The position numbers were made by a program, and so were the translations under genes. This document shows positions 1 to 8,630 of a DNA stretch of 64,000 nucleotides, in pieces. Location: positions 1 through 64,000 of the forward strand of contig NZ_PYGD01000004.1 in assembly GCF_003014535.1 (NCBI RefSeq). The letters run 5' to 3'. The notes below the pieces were generated by a model. It saw nothing but the letters and a program-made list of their open reading frames with translations, was not told the DNA's origin and ran no database searches. The first letter of the stretch is position 1. Each line of letters begins with the position of its first letter. The stretch is from Taibaiella chishuiensis. Its GTDB lineage: Bacteria; Bacteroidota; Bacteroidia; Chitinophagales; Chitinophagaceae.

Positions 1-584
1 CCGCGTAGACCTTGATATCTGTGCCGCAGCCAAGTTCACCCCGTTTCCTTTTCAAAGTTCCTACTTCTTTTATTTATCTCTTTTTTATCTAAAGGGCCGC
101 GGCGCTGCGAAAAAATAAATAGGAACAGGTTAACCGGATCGCTTTGTCTGGCCCAATATGCTTCCTTACCTTTTTTTAGATGTCGCCGCAGGGTCTCCTG
201 CAAAGGGACCCTGCGGCAGGCTGGCAAAAACAGCGATGTCCCTTACAGTAACTATCGCGACGAAAGTCGGCCGACCTGTTTGAGGGCTCGCGGTAGTGCC
301 CCGTTTTATTCGTAGCGAGACGCTACGAATAGGGGAGGAATAAGGCAGGGTAATTGGCAGGAGCTTGCGTCTACGGATACTACCAATTGTGATTATATGT
401 TGTCTTTAGGGTTGTATGGGAGGGGCTGTAGGTGTCTGCAGGTGTGCAGCGTATTTCAGCTGCAGTAAGGCCTGTAAATAGCACCACTATGCTGGTCGAT
501 CTGAGACAGGCGTTGGCGGTGCACGATGCCTGGTGCTTGCGGGGCCGGGTGGTGATCAGCGGGATCAGGGTAGGGCAGGTAACG
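1..584. other. Intergenic region with hairpins, no recognised gene
   Basis: No convincing coding sequence. Two strong inverted repeats are visible: an 11-bp stem (185-195 with 207-217, arms GCCGCAGGGTC/GACCCTGCGGC) and a 10-bp stem with a 3-nt loop (308-317 with 321-330). Neither is followed by a T-run on either strand, so they are not ordinary terminators. I tried to match the stretch to tmRNA, RNase P RNA, SRP RNA and tRNA and saw none of their conserved motifs. It could hold an unrecognised small RNA or a decayed gene. The first 40 bases could be part of a gene cut by the window edge, but nothing supports this. Confidence 0.4.
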
Positions 585-586
585 AG

Positions 587-614
587 AAAACCCTGCAGTA
601 CAGGTACTGCAGGG
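587..614 (-). terminator. Terminator after rplS
   Basis: A 10-bp perfect stem (591-600 with 605-614, loop CAGG) is followed on the minus strand by TTTTC. It lies 30 bases beyond the rplS stop and would end the rpmI-rplT-rplS transcript. Confidence 0.8.
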
Positions 615-644
615 TCAATCAAATTTATTTCGAAATAACGAAGC

Positions 645-1001
645 TTATTTAGTAGCTTGTTTTTTCTCTTTAATACGGGCAGATTTACCGAAGCGTTCGC
701 GCTGGTAGTAAAGTTTAGCACGACGAACGCGGCCTTTTTTATTCACCACGATGGAATCGATGTTCGGGGAGAATAAAGGGAACAGACGCTCAACGCCAAC
801 ACCGTCAGAGATCTTGCGCACTGTGAACGTTTGTGTAGCACCCTGGCCCTGACGTTTGATCACGTCGCCTTTGAACGACTGGATACGCTCTTTGGCACCT
901 TCGATGATCTTGTAGTTAACAGTAATATTATCACCGGCTTTGAAGGCAGGAATTTCTTTTTTGGTATTCAATTGCTCGTGTACAAAGGCAATAGCTTCCA
1001 T
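645..1001 (-). CDS. rplS: 50S ribosomal protein L19
   Basis: Ribosomal protein L19 of the large subunit, located at the interface with the 30S subunit. The 118-residue product has the family length and its typical features: the FKAGDNI segment near residue 20, an [11 protein letters not shown] segment around residue 43, and the [18 protein letters not shown] region in the middle, followed by a basic tail. The ATG is the only reasonable start. It is the last gene of a minus-strand cluster with rpmI and rplT (45-bp gap from rplT). In many bacteria rplS instead lies with rpsP-rimM-trmD, so this linkage is uncommon. Confidence 0.97.
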   Translation of the reverse strand: MEAIAFVHEQLNTKKEIPAFKAGDNITVNYKIIEGAKERIQSFKGDVIKRQGQGATQTFTVRKISDGVGVERLFPLFSPNIDSIVVNKKGRVRRAKLYYQRERFGKSARIKEKKQATK

Positions 1002-1046
1002 TTTTTTATAATTTTAATATGTGGGTAAAGGCTTTACGTAAAAAAA

Positions 1047-1391
1047 TTATTTTACCTCAGCTACTAATTTTTTGAAACTTTCCGGCTCATTCAGCGCCAG
1101 GTCAGCCAATACTTTACGGTTCAGGTCGATACCTTTTACCGACAGTTTATTCATGAACACGGAATAGCTCAGGCCTTCCTCACGAACTGCTGCGTTAATA
1201 CGGGCGATCCACAGGGTGCGGTATTCGCGTTTCTTTAATTTACGACCTACATATTTGTAACCAAGGCCTTTTTCTAATACGTTTTTGGCTACCGTATAGA
1301 CGTTTTTGCGTTTGCCATAAAAGCCTTTCGCTTGCTTAAGTATTCTTTTCCTCCTTGCACGCGATGCTACAGCGTTTACTGAACGTGGCAT
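1047..1391 (-). CDS. rplT: 50S ribosomal protein L20
   Basis: Ribosomal protein L20, an early assembly protein that binds 23S rRNA. The 114-residue product starts [19 protein letters not shown], the hallmark basic N-terminus, followed by [12 protein letters not shown] and the conserved [18 protein letters not shown] stretch near residues 60-78. It sits 51 bp downstream of rpmI in the same operon. The gene infC, which usually precedes rpmI-rplT, is not present here. Confidence 0.97.
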   Translation of the reverse strand: MPRSVNAVASRARRKRILKQAKGFYGKRKNVYTVAKNVLEKGLGYKYVGRKLKKREYRTLWIARINAAVREEGLSYSVFMNKLSVKGIDLNRKVLADLALNEPESFKKLVAEVK

Positions 1392-1442
1392 AATTTATTT
1401 GTTTTTAAAATTTACTGATTCTTAAATAGAGTAAGCAGCGGC

Positions 1443-1640
1443 TTATCTCATGTTCAACATTCTCTTAACCAAAGGCAGGTTGGCACTATGTACAAATACA
1501 GAACCATCCAGACTACGCCTGCGGCTTGCAGACTTTTTAGTCAGAAGGTGTTTCCTGAACGCCTTACGACGGGAAATCTTACCTGTACCGGTAACTTTAA
1601 ATGTTTTTTTAGCCCTTGAGTGTGTTTTTACTTTTGGCAT
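1443..1640 (-). CDS. rpmI: 50S ribosomal protein L35
   Basis: Ribosomal protein L35, 65 residues, highly basic. It begins MPKVKTHSRAKKTFKVTGTG, the family signature, and has the RRKAFRKHLLTKKS segment around residues 24-37. First gene of the rpmI-rplT-rplS unit. A Bacteroidota -7 box (TACCTTTG read on the minus strand) lies 20 bp upstream, so the unit has its own promoter and does not depend on glmS upstream. Confidence 0.97.
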   Translation of the reverse strand: MPKVKTHSRAKKTFKVTGTGKISRRKAFRKHLLTKKSASRRRSLDGSVFVHSANLPLVKRMLNMR

Positions 1641-1659
1641 GTTATTTAATTTGGGAGTG

Positions 1660-1667
1660 CAAAGGTA
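1660..1667 (-). promoter_or_regulatory. Promoter -7 box of rpmI operon
   Basis: TACCTTTG on the minus strand, an exact match to the Bacteroidota -7 consensus TAnnTTTG, 20 bp before the rpmI ATG. The predicted 5' leader is only about a dozen bases, so there is little room for an L20-type autoregulatory leader. Confidence 0.7.
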
Positions 1668-1775
1668 ATCAAAATTTCATCCAATTACCGGAAATTGATA
1701 AAAATATTTTTAAATTTAAGATTGGAAGTCGTATGACCTCCAATCTTAAATTTTAATTATACGTATAAAGTATTG

Positions 1776-3617
1776 TTATTCTACTGTTACTGATTTAGCC
1801 AGGTTACGCGGCTGGTCTACATTGGTACCACGCATCAGGGCGATATGGTAAGACAGCAACTGCAGCGGCACTACCGTCAGCAGCGGGCTCAGGATCTCTT
1901 CCGTAGCCGGGATCTCGATGGTATAATCGGCCAGGGCTTTGATCTCTACATCGCCTTCGTTCACCACGGCGATCACCTTGCCTTTACGGGCTTTTACTTC
2001 CTGTATATTGGATACGATCTTATCGTGAGCGCTTTCGTTGGTCGCCAGCACCACTACCGGCATCTGCTCGTCGATCAGGGCGATAGGGCCGTGTTTCATT
2101 TCGGCAGCAGGATAACCTTCGGCATGGATATAAGAGATCTCCTTCAGTTTCAGGGCGCCTTCCATAGCTACAGGGAAGTTGACACCGCGACCCAGGTAAA
2201 GGAAGTTGGTGGCATCCTTAAAGCGTGAAGCGATTTCCTGGATCTGGGCATCCAGCTTCAGGGTCAGCTTGATCTTTTCCGGGATGTTCTGCAGTTCGTA
2301 CAGTACCTGGCGCAGGTAAGATGTGGATATGGAGCCTTTATGCTGGGCAATTTGCAGCGCCATCAGCGTCAGGATCACGACCTGGGTAGAAAAAGCTTTG
2401 GTGGAGGCTACACCGATCTCCGGACCCGCGTGGGTGTAGGAGCCTGCGTGTGTTGCCCTCGGGATCGAAGAGCCGATTACGTTACAGATACCATAGATCA
2501 GGGCCTGGCGTTCTTTGGCAATTTCGATGGCTGCGAGGGTATCGGCAGTTTCGCCGGATTGGGAAATGGCCAGTACCACATCATTTTCGGTAATGATGGG
2601 GTTACGGTAACGGAATTCGGAAGCATACTCTACTTCTACCGGTACACGGGCCAGTTCTTCGATCAGGTATTCGCCCAGCAAACCGGCATGGTACGAGGTA
2701 CCGCAGGCCGTAATGATAAAACGTTTGGCCTGGTTAATACGGTTGATGTATTCGCTTACTCCGCCCAGCTTGATCCAGCCTTCGGAGGCGCTCATCCTGC
2801 CCCGTACCGCATCAGCGATTACTTTGGGCTGTTCGTAAATTTCTTTCAGCATGAAATGTTCGAACCCGCCTTTTTCGATGGCTTCGAGGTCCATTTCCAG
2901 TTCTTCTATAAACGGTGTTTTCTCTACATTACCCAGGGTCTTTACCTGCATTCTCCCGTTGCGGGGAATTACAGCATACTCCTGGTCGTCGAGGTAAACT
3001 ACATTTTTGGTGTATTCGATAATCGGCGATGCATCGGAGGCTACGAAGTATTCGTCTTTGCCTACGCCTACTACCAGCGGGCTGCCTTTACGGGCGGCAA
3101 CGAGTACGTTCTCATCTGTACGGTCGATCACAACGATGGCATAAGCGCCTACAACTTCGTTGAGGGCGATACGTACGGCATCTTCAAGCGAAAGGTTTTC
3201 CTTCTGTTGTACCTCTTCGATCAGGTTGACCAATACTTCGGTATCGGTATCGGACTTGAACTCGAACCCGCGTTTTTTCAGCTGTTCTTTGATCGTAGCA
3301 TAGTTTTCGATAATGCCGTTGTGGATTAACGCGAGCCGGCCGGAGTGCGAAAGGTGGGGGTGCGCGTTAACATCGTTGGGCACACCATGGGTAGCCCAGC
3401 GGGTATGCCCGATACCGATGGTACCGGCAATATCCTGGTCGCCTGCAAAGTGTTTCAGGTCGGCTACTTTACCCGCTTTCTTGTACAGGTTCAGGTCGCC
3501 CTGGTTCAACATAACAACGCCTGCGCTGTCGTAACCCCTGTATTCCAGTCTTTGGAGTCCTTTAACGAGGATAGGGTAGGCTTCTTTTTTACCTATGTAA
3601 GCAACTATGCCACACAT
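1776..3617 (-). CDS. glmS: Glutamine-fructose-6-phosphate aminotransferase (isomerizing)
   Basis: Converts fructose-6-phosphate and glutamine to glucosamine-6-phosphate, the first step of UDP-GlcNAc synthesis for peptidoglycan and LPS. The 613-residue length is standard. It begins MCGIVAYIG with the N-terminal nucleophile cysteine, has a class-II glutaminase domain (GHTRWATHG, HNGIIENY) over roughly residues 2-220, two SIS domains (CGTSYHAG; ISQSGETADTL) and ends with the DQPRNLAKSVTVE signature. It is the last gene of an operon with a DUF4270 lipoprotein (12-bp gap) and a glgA-like gene. No glmS ribozyme was noticed in the short gap. Confidence 0.97.
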   Translation of the reverse strand: MCGIVAYIGKKEAYPILVKGLQRLEYRGYDSAGVVMLNQGDLNLYKKAGKVADLKHFAGDQDIAGTIGIGHTRWATHGVPNDVNAHPHLSHSGRLALIHNGIIENYATIKEQLKKRGFEFKSDTDTEVLVNLIEEVQQKENLSLEDAVRIALNEVVGAYAIVVIDRTDENVLVAARKGSPLVVGVGKDEYFVASDASPIIEYTKNVVYLDDQEYAVIPRNGRMQVKTLGNVEKTPFIEELEMDLEAIEKGGFEHFMLKEIYEQPKVIADAVRGRMSASEGWIKLGGVSEYINRINQAKRFIITACGTSYHAGLLGEYLIEELARVPVEVEYASEFRYRNPIITENDVVLAISQSGETADTLAAIEIAKERQALIYGICNVIGSSIPRATHAGSYTHAGPEIGVASTKAFSTQVVILTLMALQIAQHKGSISTSYLRQVLYELQNIPEKIKLTLKLDAQIQEIASRFKDATNFLYLGRGVNFPVAMEGALKLKEISYIHAEGYPAAEMKHGPIALIDEQMPVVVLATNESAHDKIVSNIQEVKARKGKVIAVVNEGDVEIKALADYTIEIPATEEILSPLLTVVPLQLLSYHIALMRGTNVDQPRNLAKSVTVE

Positions 3618-3629
3618 ATTGTTCGAGGT

Positions 3630-5036
3630 TTAATTTGTTTTGGTGTAAATGACGTCCAGACGGAGTTTTGTATCAGCAGCGCCGTTAAGCCCGCCGGCAA
3701 CCATCCTGTAGGCTCCGATCGTGGCGGTAGACGAACTGATACGCAATTTTAATTCTTTTTTTCCAGCATTGAGCGCCAGTTGCAGTTCCCTTGGGAAATT
3801 AATGGAGTACTGGGTATATTTTGTACCGTTAATAGTTACATCGCGCGGCTTACCGTCTACAAAGGTATAACCGTTGGCCGAAGGACTGCCGGCATTGGTC
3901 AGCAGGTCGGCCAGGGTATAGCGGGTACCATCGGGGTTAACGCCCATGGGCACAAGCTGTGTAGGACCGGTGTAATAGTTGTCCAGTCCGAGTGGCATAC
4001 AGGTAAGTATTAACTCGGCCTTGTTGATAACCGATGGTGGTATCTGGTCGATATTCTTGATCGTGATCTCGGAATAGAAGCCGGGGTAGCCCTGGATGAT
4101 TATAGAATCCCTGGTCGTAGCATTGGTACTGCCTACATATTTGTCCGAAGTCGTACTGAGGCGGTTCCGTACGATGCGGTTGGAAAAGGCGCAATTGGTG
4201 TAATTGAACGGGAAGGTGATTTTCCGGGGACTGCCTGTTGTCGTGTTATGGACATAGAAATCGATCCTTGCCGTAGTATTCGTCGTATTGCCGTTCAGCG
4301 AAACGTAGGAAACCCTGCGTTGCAGCGGGGAGGAGCCCGGAGTAGGCGCGATATAAAAACCTTTTACAAACGAAAGGAAGGCCGCGGTACTGGAATACTT
4401 GCTGGTATCGGCCGTTACCAGCTCATTGATGAACGATTGGTTTAACGGGATCCGCATTTGCCCGGCAATGGTATCGATAGGCGTGCGGATGGTATCGAAC
4501 GTGCTTTTGTAGTCGAAAGACCCGCCGCCGATCGGTGTCGTATTATGGGTAAAATCGGTAAAGGCATAATAAGGCAGACCGGTTCCTCTTTTAAAATTGT
4601 CGTCGGTAACACGGTATACACTCAGGTTGATGACATTGGACGCTGTACGGCTGGTATCGCCATACACATTCGATACGTAAGGCAGGCAAATGCTTGCCGA
4701 GTCAACCACGACATCGGTAGGGAACTGGGTAAAAGAAATGGAAGGTATGAACTGTACAAACAGGCCCGACTCCGAACTGCCGAAAAACGGGTCGTCCGAA
4801 ATTTTGCCGATGCCGGCATAGAAGTAGGTAGAGTCGTTCGTGATCAGGGAATCGTATTGCGTTACGGCCAGGTTCGGCGTGAAGAAAGACTCGTTCAGGC
4901 CAAAGGTGTGTATATTATCGATATCAGGAATAAGACGGCCGGGCTTGGTCACGCTTTTTTCCCTACAGGCAACCAACGAAAAAAAGCCTGCGCATAGCGT
5001 AAAGGCTTTTAAACTACTATTAAATGTGGTTTTCAA
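3630..5036 (-). CDS. DUF4270 family lipoprotein
   Basis: A 468-residue exported protein of the Bacteroidota DUF4270 family, whose function is not established. The N-terminus has a positively charged start, a hydrophobic stretch and a lipobox ending SLVAC at residue 24, so it is probably a lipoprotein. The remainder is Thr/Ser/Asn-rich and looks like beta-sheet. No ATG is available before the signal peptide: an in-frame TAA lies upstream and the only candidates are TTG codons, so translation probably starts at a TTG. It lies between the glgA-like gene (35-bp gap) and glmS (12-bp gap). I recall the same order in other Bacteroidota, which suggests a cell-envelope role, but that is inference. Confidence 0.85.
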   Translation of the reverse strand: MKTTFNSSLKAFTLCAGFFSLVACREKSVTKPGRLIPDIDNIHTFGLNESFFTPNLAVTQYDSLITNDSTYFYAGIGKISDDPFFGSSESGLFVQFIPSISFTQFPTDVVVDSASICLPYVSNVYGDTSRTASNVINLSVYRVTDDNFKRGTGLPYYAFTDFTHNTTPIGGGSFDYKSTFDTIRTPIDTIAGQMRIPLNQSFINELVTADTSKYSSTAAFLSFVKGFYIAPTPGSSPLQRRVSYVSLNGNTTNTTARIDFYVHNTTTGSPRKITFPFNYTNCAFSNRIVRNRLSTTSDKYVGSTNATTRDSIIIQGYPGFYSEITIKNIDQIPPSVINKAELILTCMPLGLDNYYTGPTQLVPMGVNPDGTRYTLADLLTNAGSPSANGYTFVDGKPRDVTINGTKYTQYSINFPRELQLALNAGKKELKLRISSSTATIGAYRMVAGGLNGAADTKLRLDVIYTKTN

Positions 5037-5070
5037 TCTTCTATTTTTTGCAAATGTGATTAATCTGGTG

Positions 5071-5898
5071 CTATTCCTGTGTTAGGCTTTGGTAAAGTTC
5101 AAAAAGCGGATCGATATTTTCCATCCATTCGTCGCTGTAGGATACCACTTTTTTATGCCGGCCCGATTTAAATTCGGACAGGGAGGTATCTTCCAGGCCG
5201 GGCTCTCCGTGCACGATAACATCGGCATATTTACAGGCTCCGTAAATTAACGCCTCGTTATCGCTTTTATTGTAGGGCTCCAGTTCTTTGTCCTTGATGG
5301 CGGCACTGTTCATTACCATTTTAACAAAGCCTTCTCCCAGCGATTCTTCAAACTGGGGGCGCTGTGCCGTGAAAATGGTTTTTGAATGTACAAAAACGGG
5401 TTCTTTTTTATACGCTGTCTTGAGGAATAACGGTACCAGCGAGGTCATCCAGCCATGGCAATGGATAACATCGGGCGGCCAGCCGAATTTTTTAACGATC
5501 TCCAGGGCGCTCTTACAGAAAAAGATAAGACGCTCGGGATTGTCGTCGAAGAAGTGCTGGTGTTCGTCGCGGAATACGGCTTTACGTTTAAAGAAATCTT
5601 CATTATCCATAAAGTAAACCTGCAGACGGGCGTTGGGCAAAGAAGCGACCTTGATCAGCAATGGATGGTCCTCCTTATCTACTACCACGTTAATCCCTGA
5701 AAGACGAACTACCTCGTGCAAACGGTGCCGGCGCTCGTTGATGATGCCGAAACGCGGCATAATAACCCTGATCTCCATACCGGAGTCAAATGTTTTAACC
5801 GAAAGCTTATTTAAAATAGTTGCAAAATCCGTAAGTTCTAAATAGGGTGATAACTCGTTGGTAACGATGAGTATGCGCTTCTTGCTTTGTATTGACAT
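5071..5898 (-). CDS. Glycogen/starch synthase-like protein, N-terminal half only
   Basis: A 275-residue protein similar to the N-terminal (GT5) lobe of glycogen synthase: RILIVTNELSPY at the start and DVIHCHGWMTSLVP near residue 145. Full GlgA proteins are about 480 residues or more and carry a second Rossmann lobe that binds ADP-glucose; that lobe is absent. Such short versions occur in Bacteroidota next to DUF4270-glmS and panC, so this is probably a family trait, not a truncation. Glycosyltransferase activity is doubtful without the second lobe. The ATG at 5898 is preferred over a TTG two codons upstream. First gene of the operon with DUF4270 and glmS; divergent from panC. Confidence 0.8.
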   Translation of the reverse strand: MSIQSKKRILIVTNELSPYLELTDFATILNKLSVKTFDSGMEIRVIMPRFGIINERRHRLHEVVRLSGINVVVDKEDHPLLIKVASLPNARLQVYFMDNEDFFKRKAVFRDEHQHFFDDNPERLIFFCKSALEIVKKFGWPPDVIHCHGWMTSLVPLFLKTAYKKEPVFVHSKTIFTAQRPQFEESLGEGFVKMVMNSAAIKDKELEPYNKSDNEALIYGACKYADVIVHGEPGLEDTSLSEFKSGRHKKVVSYSDEWMENIDPLFELYQSLTQE

Positions 5899-6075
5899 GA
5901 ACAAATGTGATTGTTTCCAAAAGAATTTTGAATATTACTAAATGCGTACTCCCTTACCGGGAAGACCTATCCTTCATAGCGATTTAGGTAATATTTCCGT
6001 GTTCCGGTGACTATTTTATCTGCATTTCGTCAAAAAAACTTTACCGAAAATGTAAATAATATAATCAATTTCACG

Positions 6076-6083
6076 TAGGTTTG
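6076..6083 (+). promoter_or_regulatory. Promoter -7 box for panC
   Basis: TAGGTTTG on the plus strand, matching TAnnTTTG, about 95 bp before the panC ATG. No clear -33 TTTG element was seen at the usual spacing, so this is tentative. Confidence 0.4.
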
Positions 6084-6087
6084 GCGG

Positions 6088-6095
6088 CAAAGGTA
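6088..6095 (-). promoter_or_regulatory. Promoter -7 box for glgA-like/DUF4270/glmS operon
   Basis: TACCTTTG on the minus strand, exact match to TAnnTTTG. It predicts a leader of roughly 180 nt before the glgA-like gene. It almost touches a plus-strand box facing panC at 6076-6083, so the two transcripts may compete for polymerase. Confidence 0.5.
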
Positions 6096-6177
6096 CGAAA
6101 ATATTATAAATTATGAGGCCTCTTCCTTTATCTATGGGAGGAAAAGCAGGCTGTACCTGGTTATTAAATAATCCTGC

Positions 6178-7020
6178 ATGTATATTTTTCACAAAAGCGA
6201 AGCGCTGAAAGCCTACCTGGACGAGCAAAAGGCCGCCGGTAACAGCAGCGGATTCGTACCTACTATGGGCGCCCTGCACCAGGGTCATCTTTCGCTGATC
6301 CGCCAGGCCCGTACAGAAAACGGGATAGCCGTCTGTAGCATCTTTGTTAATCCCACCCAGTTCAACGATCCCCAGGACCTGGCCAAGTACCCGCGTACGA
6401 TCGAAGCCGATATTGCTTTGCTGATCGAAGCCGGCTGCGATGCCTTATTCCTGCCCGAAGTAGATGAAGTATATCCCGACGGACAGCAACTGAAGGAGCC
6501 CTATGACCTGGGGTACGTGGAAACTGTGCTGGAAGGGGCATTCCGCCCGGGGCATTTCCAGGGCGTAGCGCAGGTCGTAGAACGCCTGTTGCTGCTTACC
6601 GCGCCGGACCGCCTTTACCTCGGGCAAAAAGATTACCAGCAATGCATGGTGCTCAAACGCCTTATCGAACTGAAGCAACTGCCCGTAACGCTCCATATTG
6701 TACCTACCTCGCGCGAGGCCGACGGCCTGGCCATGAGCTCGCGCAACCGCAGGCTTACCGAGCCGCAACGCGCCCTGGCCGGCCTGCTGTACCAATGCCT
6801 GGTATCGATACAGGTAAAGAAAAACCTGCAGCCTTTTGCCATTGTACAGAAAGAATGCCGGGAAATATTAGAGAAAAAAGGCTTTCGCCCCGATTATATC
6901 CAGCTGGCCGATGCAGATACGCTCGAACTGCTGGAGGAGTATGACGCGAACAGGCCGGTAGTAGCGCTGATTGCCGCTTTTATAGGCGATATACGGCTGA
7001 TCGATAACCTTATTTTATAA
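6178..7020 (+). CDS. panC: Pantoate--beta-alanine ligase
   Basis: Joins pantoate and beta-alanine with ATP to make pantothenate, the last step before coenzyme A synthesis. The 280-residue length fits the family. The nucleotide-binding HxGH signature is seen in PTMGALHQGHLSLI near residue 29, FVNPTQFNDPQDLAKYPR around residue 59, GQKDYQQ around 150 and the KMSKS-like LAMSSRNRRL near 182. It is transcribed divergently from the glgA-like operon and stands alone. Two later CoA-pathway genes, coaD and coaE, also lie in this window but are not linked to it. Confidence 0.97.
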   Translation: MYIFHKSEALKAYLDEQKAAGNSSGFVPTMGALHQGHLSLIRQARTENGIAVCSIFVNPTQFNDPQDLAKYPRTIEADIALLIEAGCDALFLPEVDEVYPDGQQLKEPYDLGYVETVLEGAFRPGHFQGVAQVVERLLLLTAPDRLYLGQKDYQQCMVLKRLIELKQLPVTLHIVPTSREADGLAMSSRNRRLTEPQRALAGLLYQCLVSIQVKKNLQPFAIVQKECREILEKKGFRPDYIQLADADTLELLEEYDANRPVVALIAAFIGDIRLIDNLIL

Positions 7021-7107
7021 AAAGCAGGCGAATCGGAGCCTGGGAAATATCATCCGGATTTATAAATTATTTTAAAATCAACCGGGTTTAGTTTCGAAAA
7101 AAAGTGC

Positions 7108-7115
7108 TACCTTCG
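7108..7115 (+). promoter_or_regulatory. Promoter -7 box of rpsP
   Basis: TACCTTCG, one mismatch from TAnnTTTG, 43 bp before the rpsP ATG. The same TACCTTCG variant precedes the Nudix gene at 8575-8582. Confidence 0.45.
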
Positions 7116-7158
7116 CCGTCCGAATTTTATTTATTTACCCTAAACAATTTCCATTTCT

Positions 7159-7689
7159 ATGGCGGTTAAAATCAGAATGCAACGCCACGGGTCTAAGAAG
7201 CGCCCGTTCTATTTCATCGTAGCTGCAAACAGCACATCACCCCGTGATGGTAAATTTATCGAGAAGCTGGGTACTTACAACCCACTGACCGTTCCTGCAA
7301 CAATCCGTATTAACAACGAGCGTGCGCTTGACTGGTTACAGAAAGGCGCTCAGCCTACCAATACGGTGCGTCGTATCCTTTCTTTCAAAGGCGTACTGTA
7401 CATGAAGCACCTGATGCGTGGTGTATCTTTAGGCCTGTTTGACGAGGCTGCAGCCAACGAGAAATTCGAAAAATGGAATGCTGAGCACGAGCAACTGGTT
7501 GCTAAACGTGAAGAAACTCACCGCAAGCACAAACAGGACAAACGTCACAGTGTTTCCCAGGAATCTGTACGTCGCGTTGAAGAAAAACAAGCTGTTAAAG
7601 CTGCAGAAGCTGCTGCTGCTGCTGCCGAAGCAACTCCTGAAAACAACGAAGAAACTCCTGCTGAACAAGCTCCTGAAACTGAAGCATAA
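7159..7689 (+). CDS. rpsP: 30S ribosomal protein S16 with long C-terminal tail
   Basis: Ribosomal protein S16, a small-subunit assembly protein. The first 80 residues are the conserved domain ([45 protein letters not shown]). S16 is usually 80-90 residues, while this one is 176. The extra part is a lysine/arginine-rich helix followed by a low-complexity Ala/Glu tail from about residue 140, which is common in Bacteroidota S16. The usual partners rimM, trmD and rplS are not adjacent. A strong terminator follows directly. Confidence 0.96.
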   Translation: MAVKIRMQRHGSKKRPFYFIVAANSTSPRDGKFIEKLGTYNPLTVPATIRINNERALDWLQKGAQPTNTVRRILSFKGVLYMKHLMRGVSLGLFDEAAANEKFEKWNAEHEQLVAKREETHRKHKQDKRHSVSQESVRRVEEKQAVKAAEAAAAAAEATPENNEETPAEQAPETEA

Positions 7690-7716
7690 TTTCAGGGTTC
7701 ACAACGAAGCTAAAAG

Positions 7717-7755
7717 AAGAGGATACAGTGCTGACACTGTATCCTCTTTGTTTTT
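7717..7755 (+). terminator. Terminator after rpsP
   Basis: Perfect 14-bp stem (7717-7730 with 7735-7748), 4-nt loop, then TGTTTTT. Located 28 bp after the rpsP stop. Confidence 0.9.
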
Positions 7756-7818
7756 ATGGGCGGTAGCAGGAGGCTGCGCGCCCTGCGGATGGGAGTGGAT
7801 CGGTGAACTAATAATAAC

Positions 7819-7850
7819 AAGCCCCGGCTGCGGTATGCGGCCGGGGCTTT
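7819..7850 (-). terminator. Terminator after pyrE
   Basis: GC-rich stem (7821-7828 with 7840-7847) flanked by AA and TTT. It lies 26 bp beyond the pyrE stop on the minus strand and may work in both directions between convergent rpsP and pyrE. Confidence 0.7.
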
Positions 7851-7875
7851 ATTGATATTACGTACAAGTCGGTAT

Positions 7876-8505
7876 TTATTTTCCCCAGGTAGCGGGCGAG
7901 AGGCGCCATTCCTGCAGCTTTTCGCTGTCTTCGGCTTTTACCAGGCTGAGGCTGGTCGCCACTTCCATAAGGGCGGTATAATTACTTAAGGTGATCAGTT
8001 TTACATTGGCTTTTTCAAAGGCTTCTTCGGCCTGCGGGAATCCATAGGTAAAGAGCGCGCACATACCGATCACATCGGCGCCGGCATCGCGTAAGGCCTG
8101 TACCGCTTCGAGACTGCTCATTCCGGTAGACACGAGATCTTCGATCACGACTACCTTCTGCCCGGGTGTCAGCACGCCTTCGATCTGGTTGGTGAGGCCA
8201 TGTCCTTTGGGTTTGCTTCTTACATAAATAAATGGAAGACGCAGCAGGTCGGCAGCCAGTGCACCATGCGGGATACCGGCAGTAGCTACGCCAGCCAGCG
8301 ATTCGGCATCGGGAAAGGCTTCCAGGATGGTGTTGGCCAGTTCACTTTTTACATAGTCCCTGACATGCGGGAAGGAAAGGATTTTACGGTTATCGCAATA
8401 CACGGGCGATTTCCAGCCGGAAGCCCAGGTATAGGGTTCCTCAATATTTACCTTTAGTGCTTTGATCTGAAGCAGTTTTTCTGCGAAAATGGATGCTGTA
8501 CTCAT
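7876..8505 (-). CDS. pyrE: Orotate phosphoribosyltransferase
   Basis: Transfers the phosphoribosyl group from PRPP to orotate, giving orotidine monophosphate in de novo UMP synthesis. The 209 residues include YCDNRKILSFP near residue 35, a GVATAGIPHGALAA loop around 72 and the PRPP-binding motif VVIEDLVSTGMSSLEAV near residue 118. Length and motifs are those of a complete enzyme. Monocistronic; its start region overlaps the upstream non-coding part of the divergent Nudix gene. Confidence 0.95.
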   Translation of the reverse strand: MSTASIFAEKLLQIKALKVNIEEPYTWASGWKSPVYCDNRKILSFPHVRDYVKSELANTILEAFPDAESLAGVATAGIPHGALAADLLRLPFIYVRSKPKGHGLTNQIEGVLTPGQKVVVIEDLVSTGMSSLEAVQALRDAGADVIGMCALFTYGFPQAEEAFEKANVKLITLSNYTALMEVATSLSLVKAEDSEKLQEWRLSPATWGK

Positions 8506-8574
8506 TAAGGGGCAAACTTACAGCTTTATCGGCAATAGGGGAATTATTATTATTTTTTTTCGTGCTTCATTGCC

Positions 8575-8582
8575 TACCTTCG
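8575..8582 (+). promoter_or_regulatory. Promoter -7 box of Nudix gene
   Basis: TACCTTCG, one mismatch from TAnnTTTG, 49 bp before the chosen ATG at 8631. It supports that start over an upstream in-frame start at 8493, which would lie before the promoter. Confidence 0.45.
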
Positions 8583-8630
8583 CAAGAAGGGTATACGAAC
8601 AGACAGTATACCCGTAAATACATCTGCTAC

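Noticed and set aside
36-227. 63-residue minus-strand open frame at the left end
   Set aside because: Runs through a strong hairpin, has no promoter box and no family features.
1-400. tmRNA, RNase P RNA or SRP RNA at the left end
   Set aside because: None of the conserved core motifs of these RNAs could be found on either strand.
380-721. Minus-strand open frame overlapping the end of rplS
   Set aside because: It reads through the rplS terminator and rplS itself in another frame, with no recognisable features.
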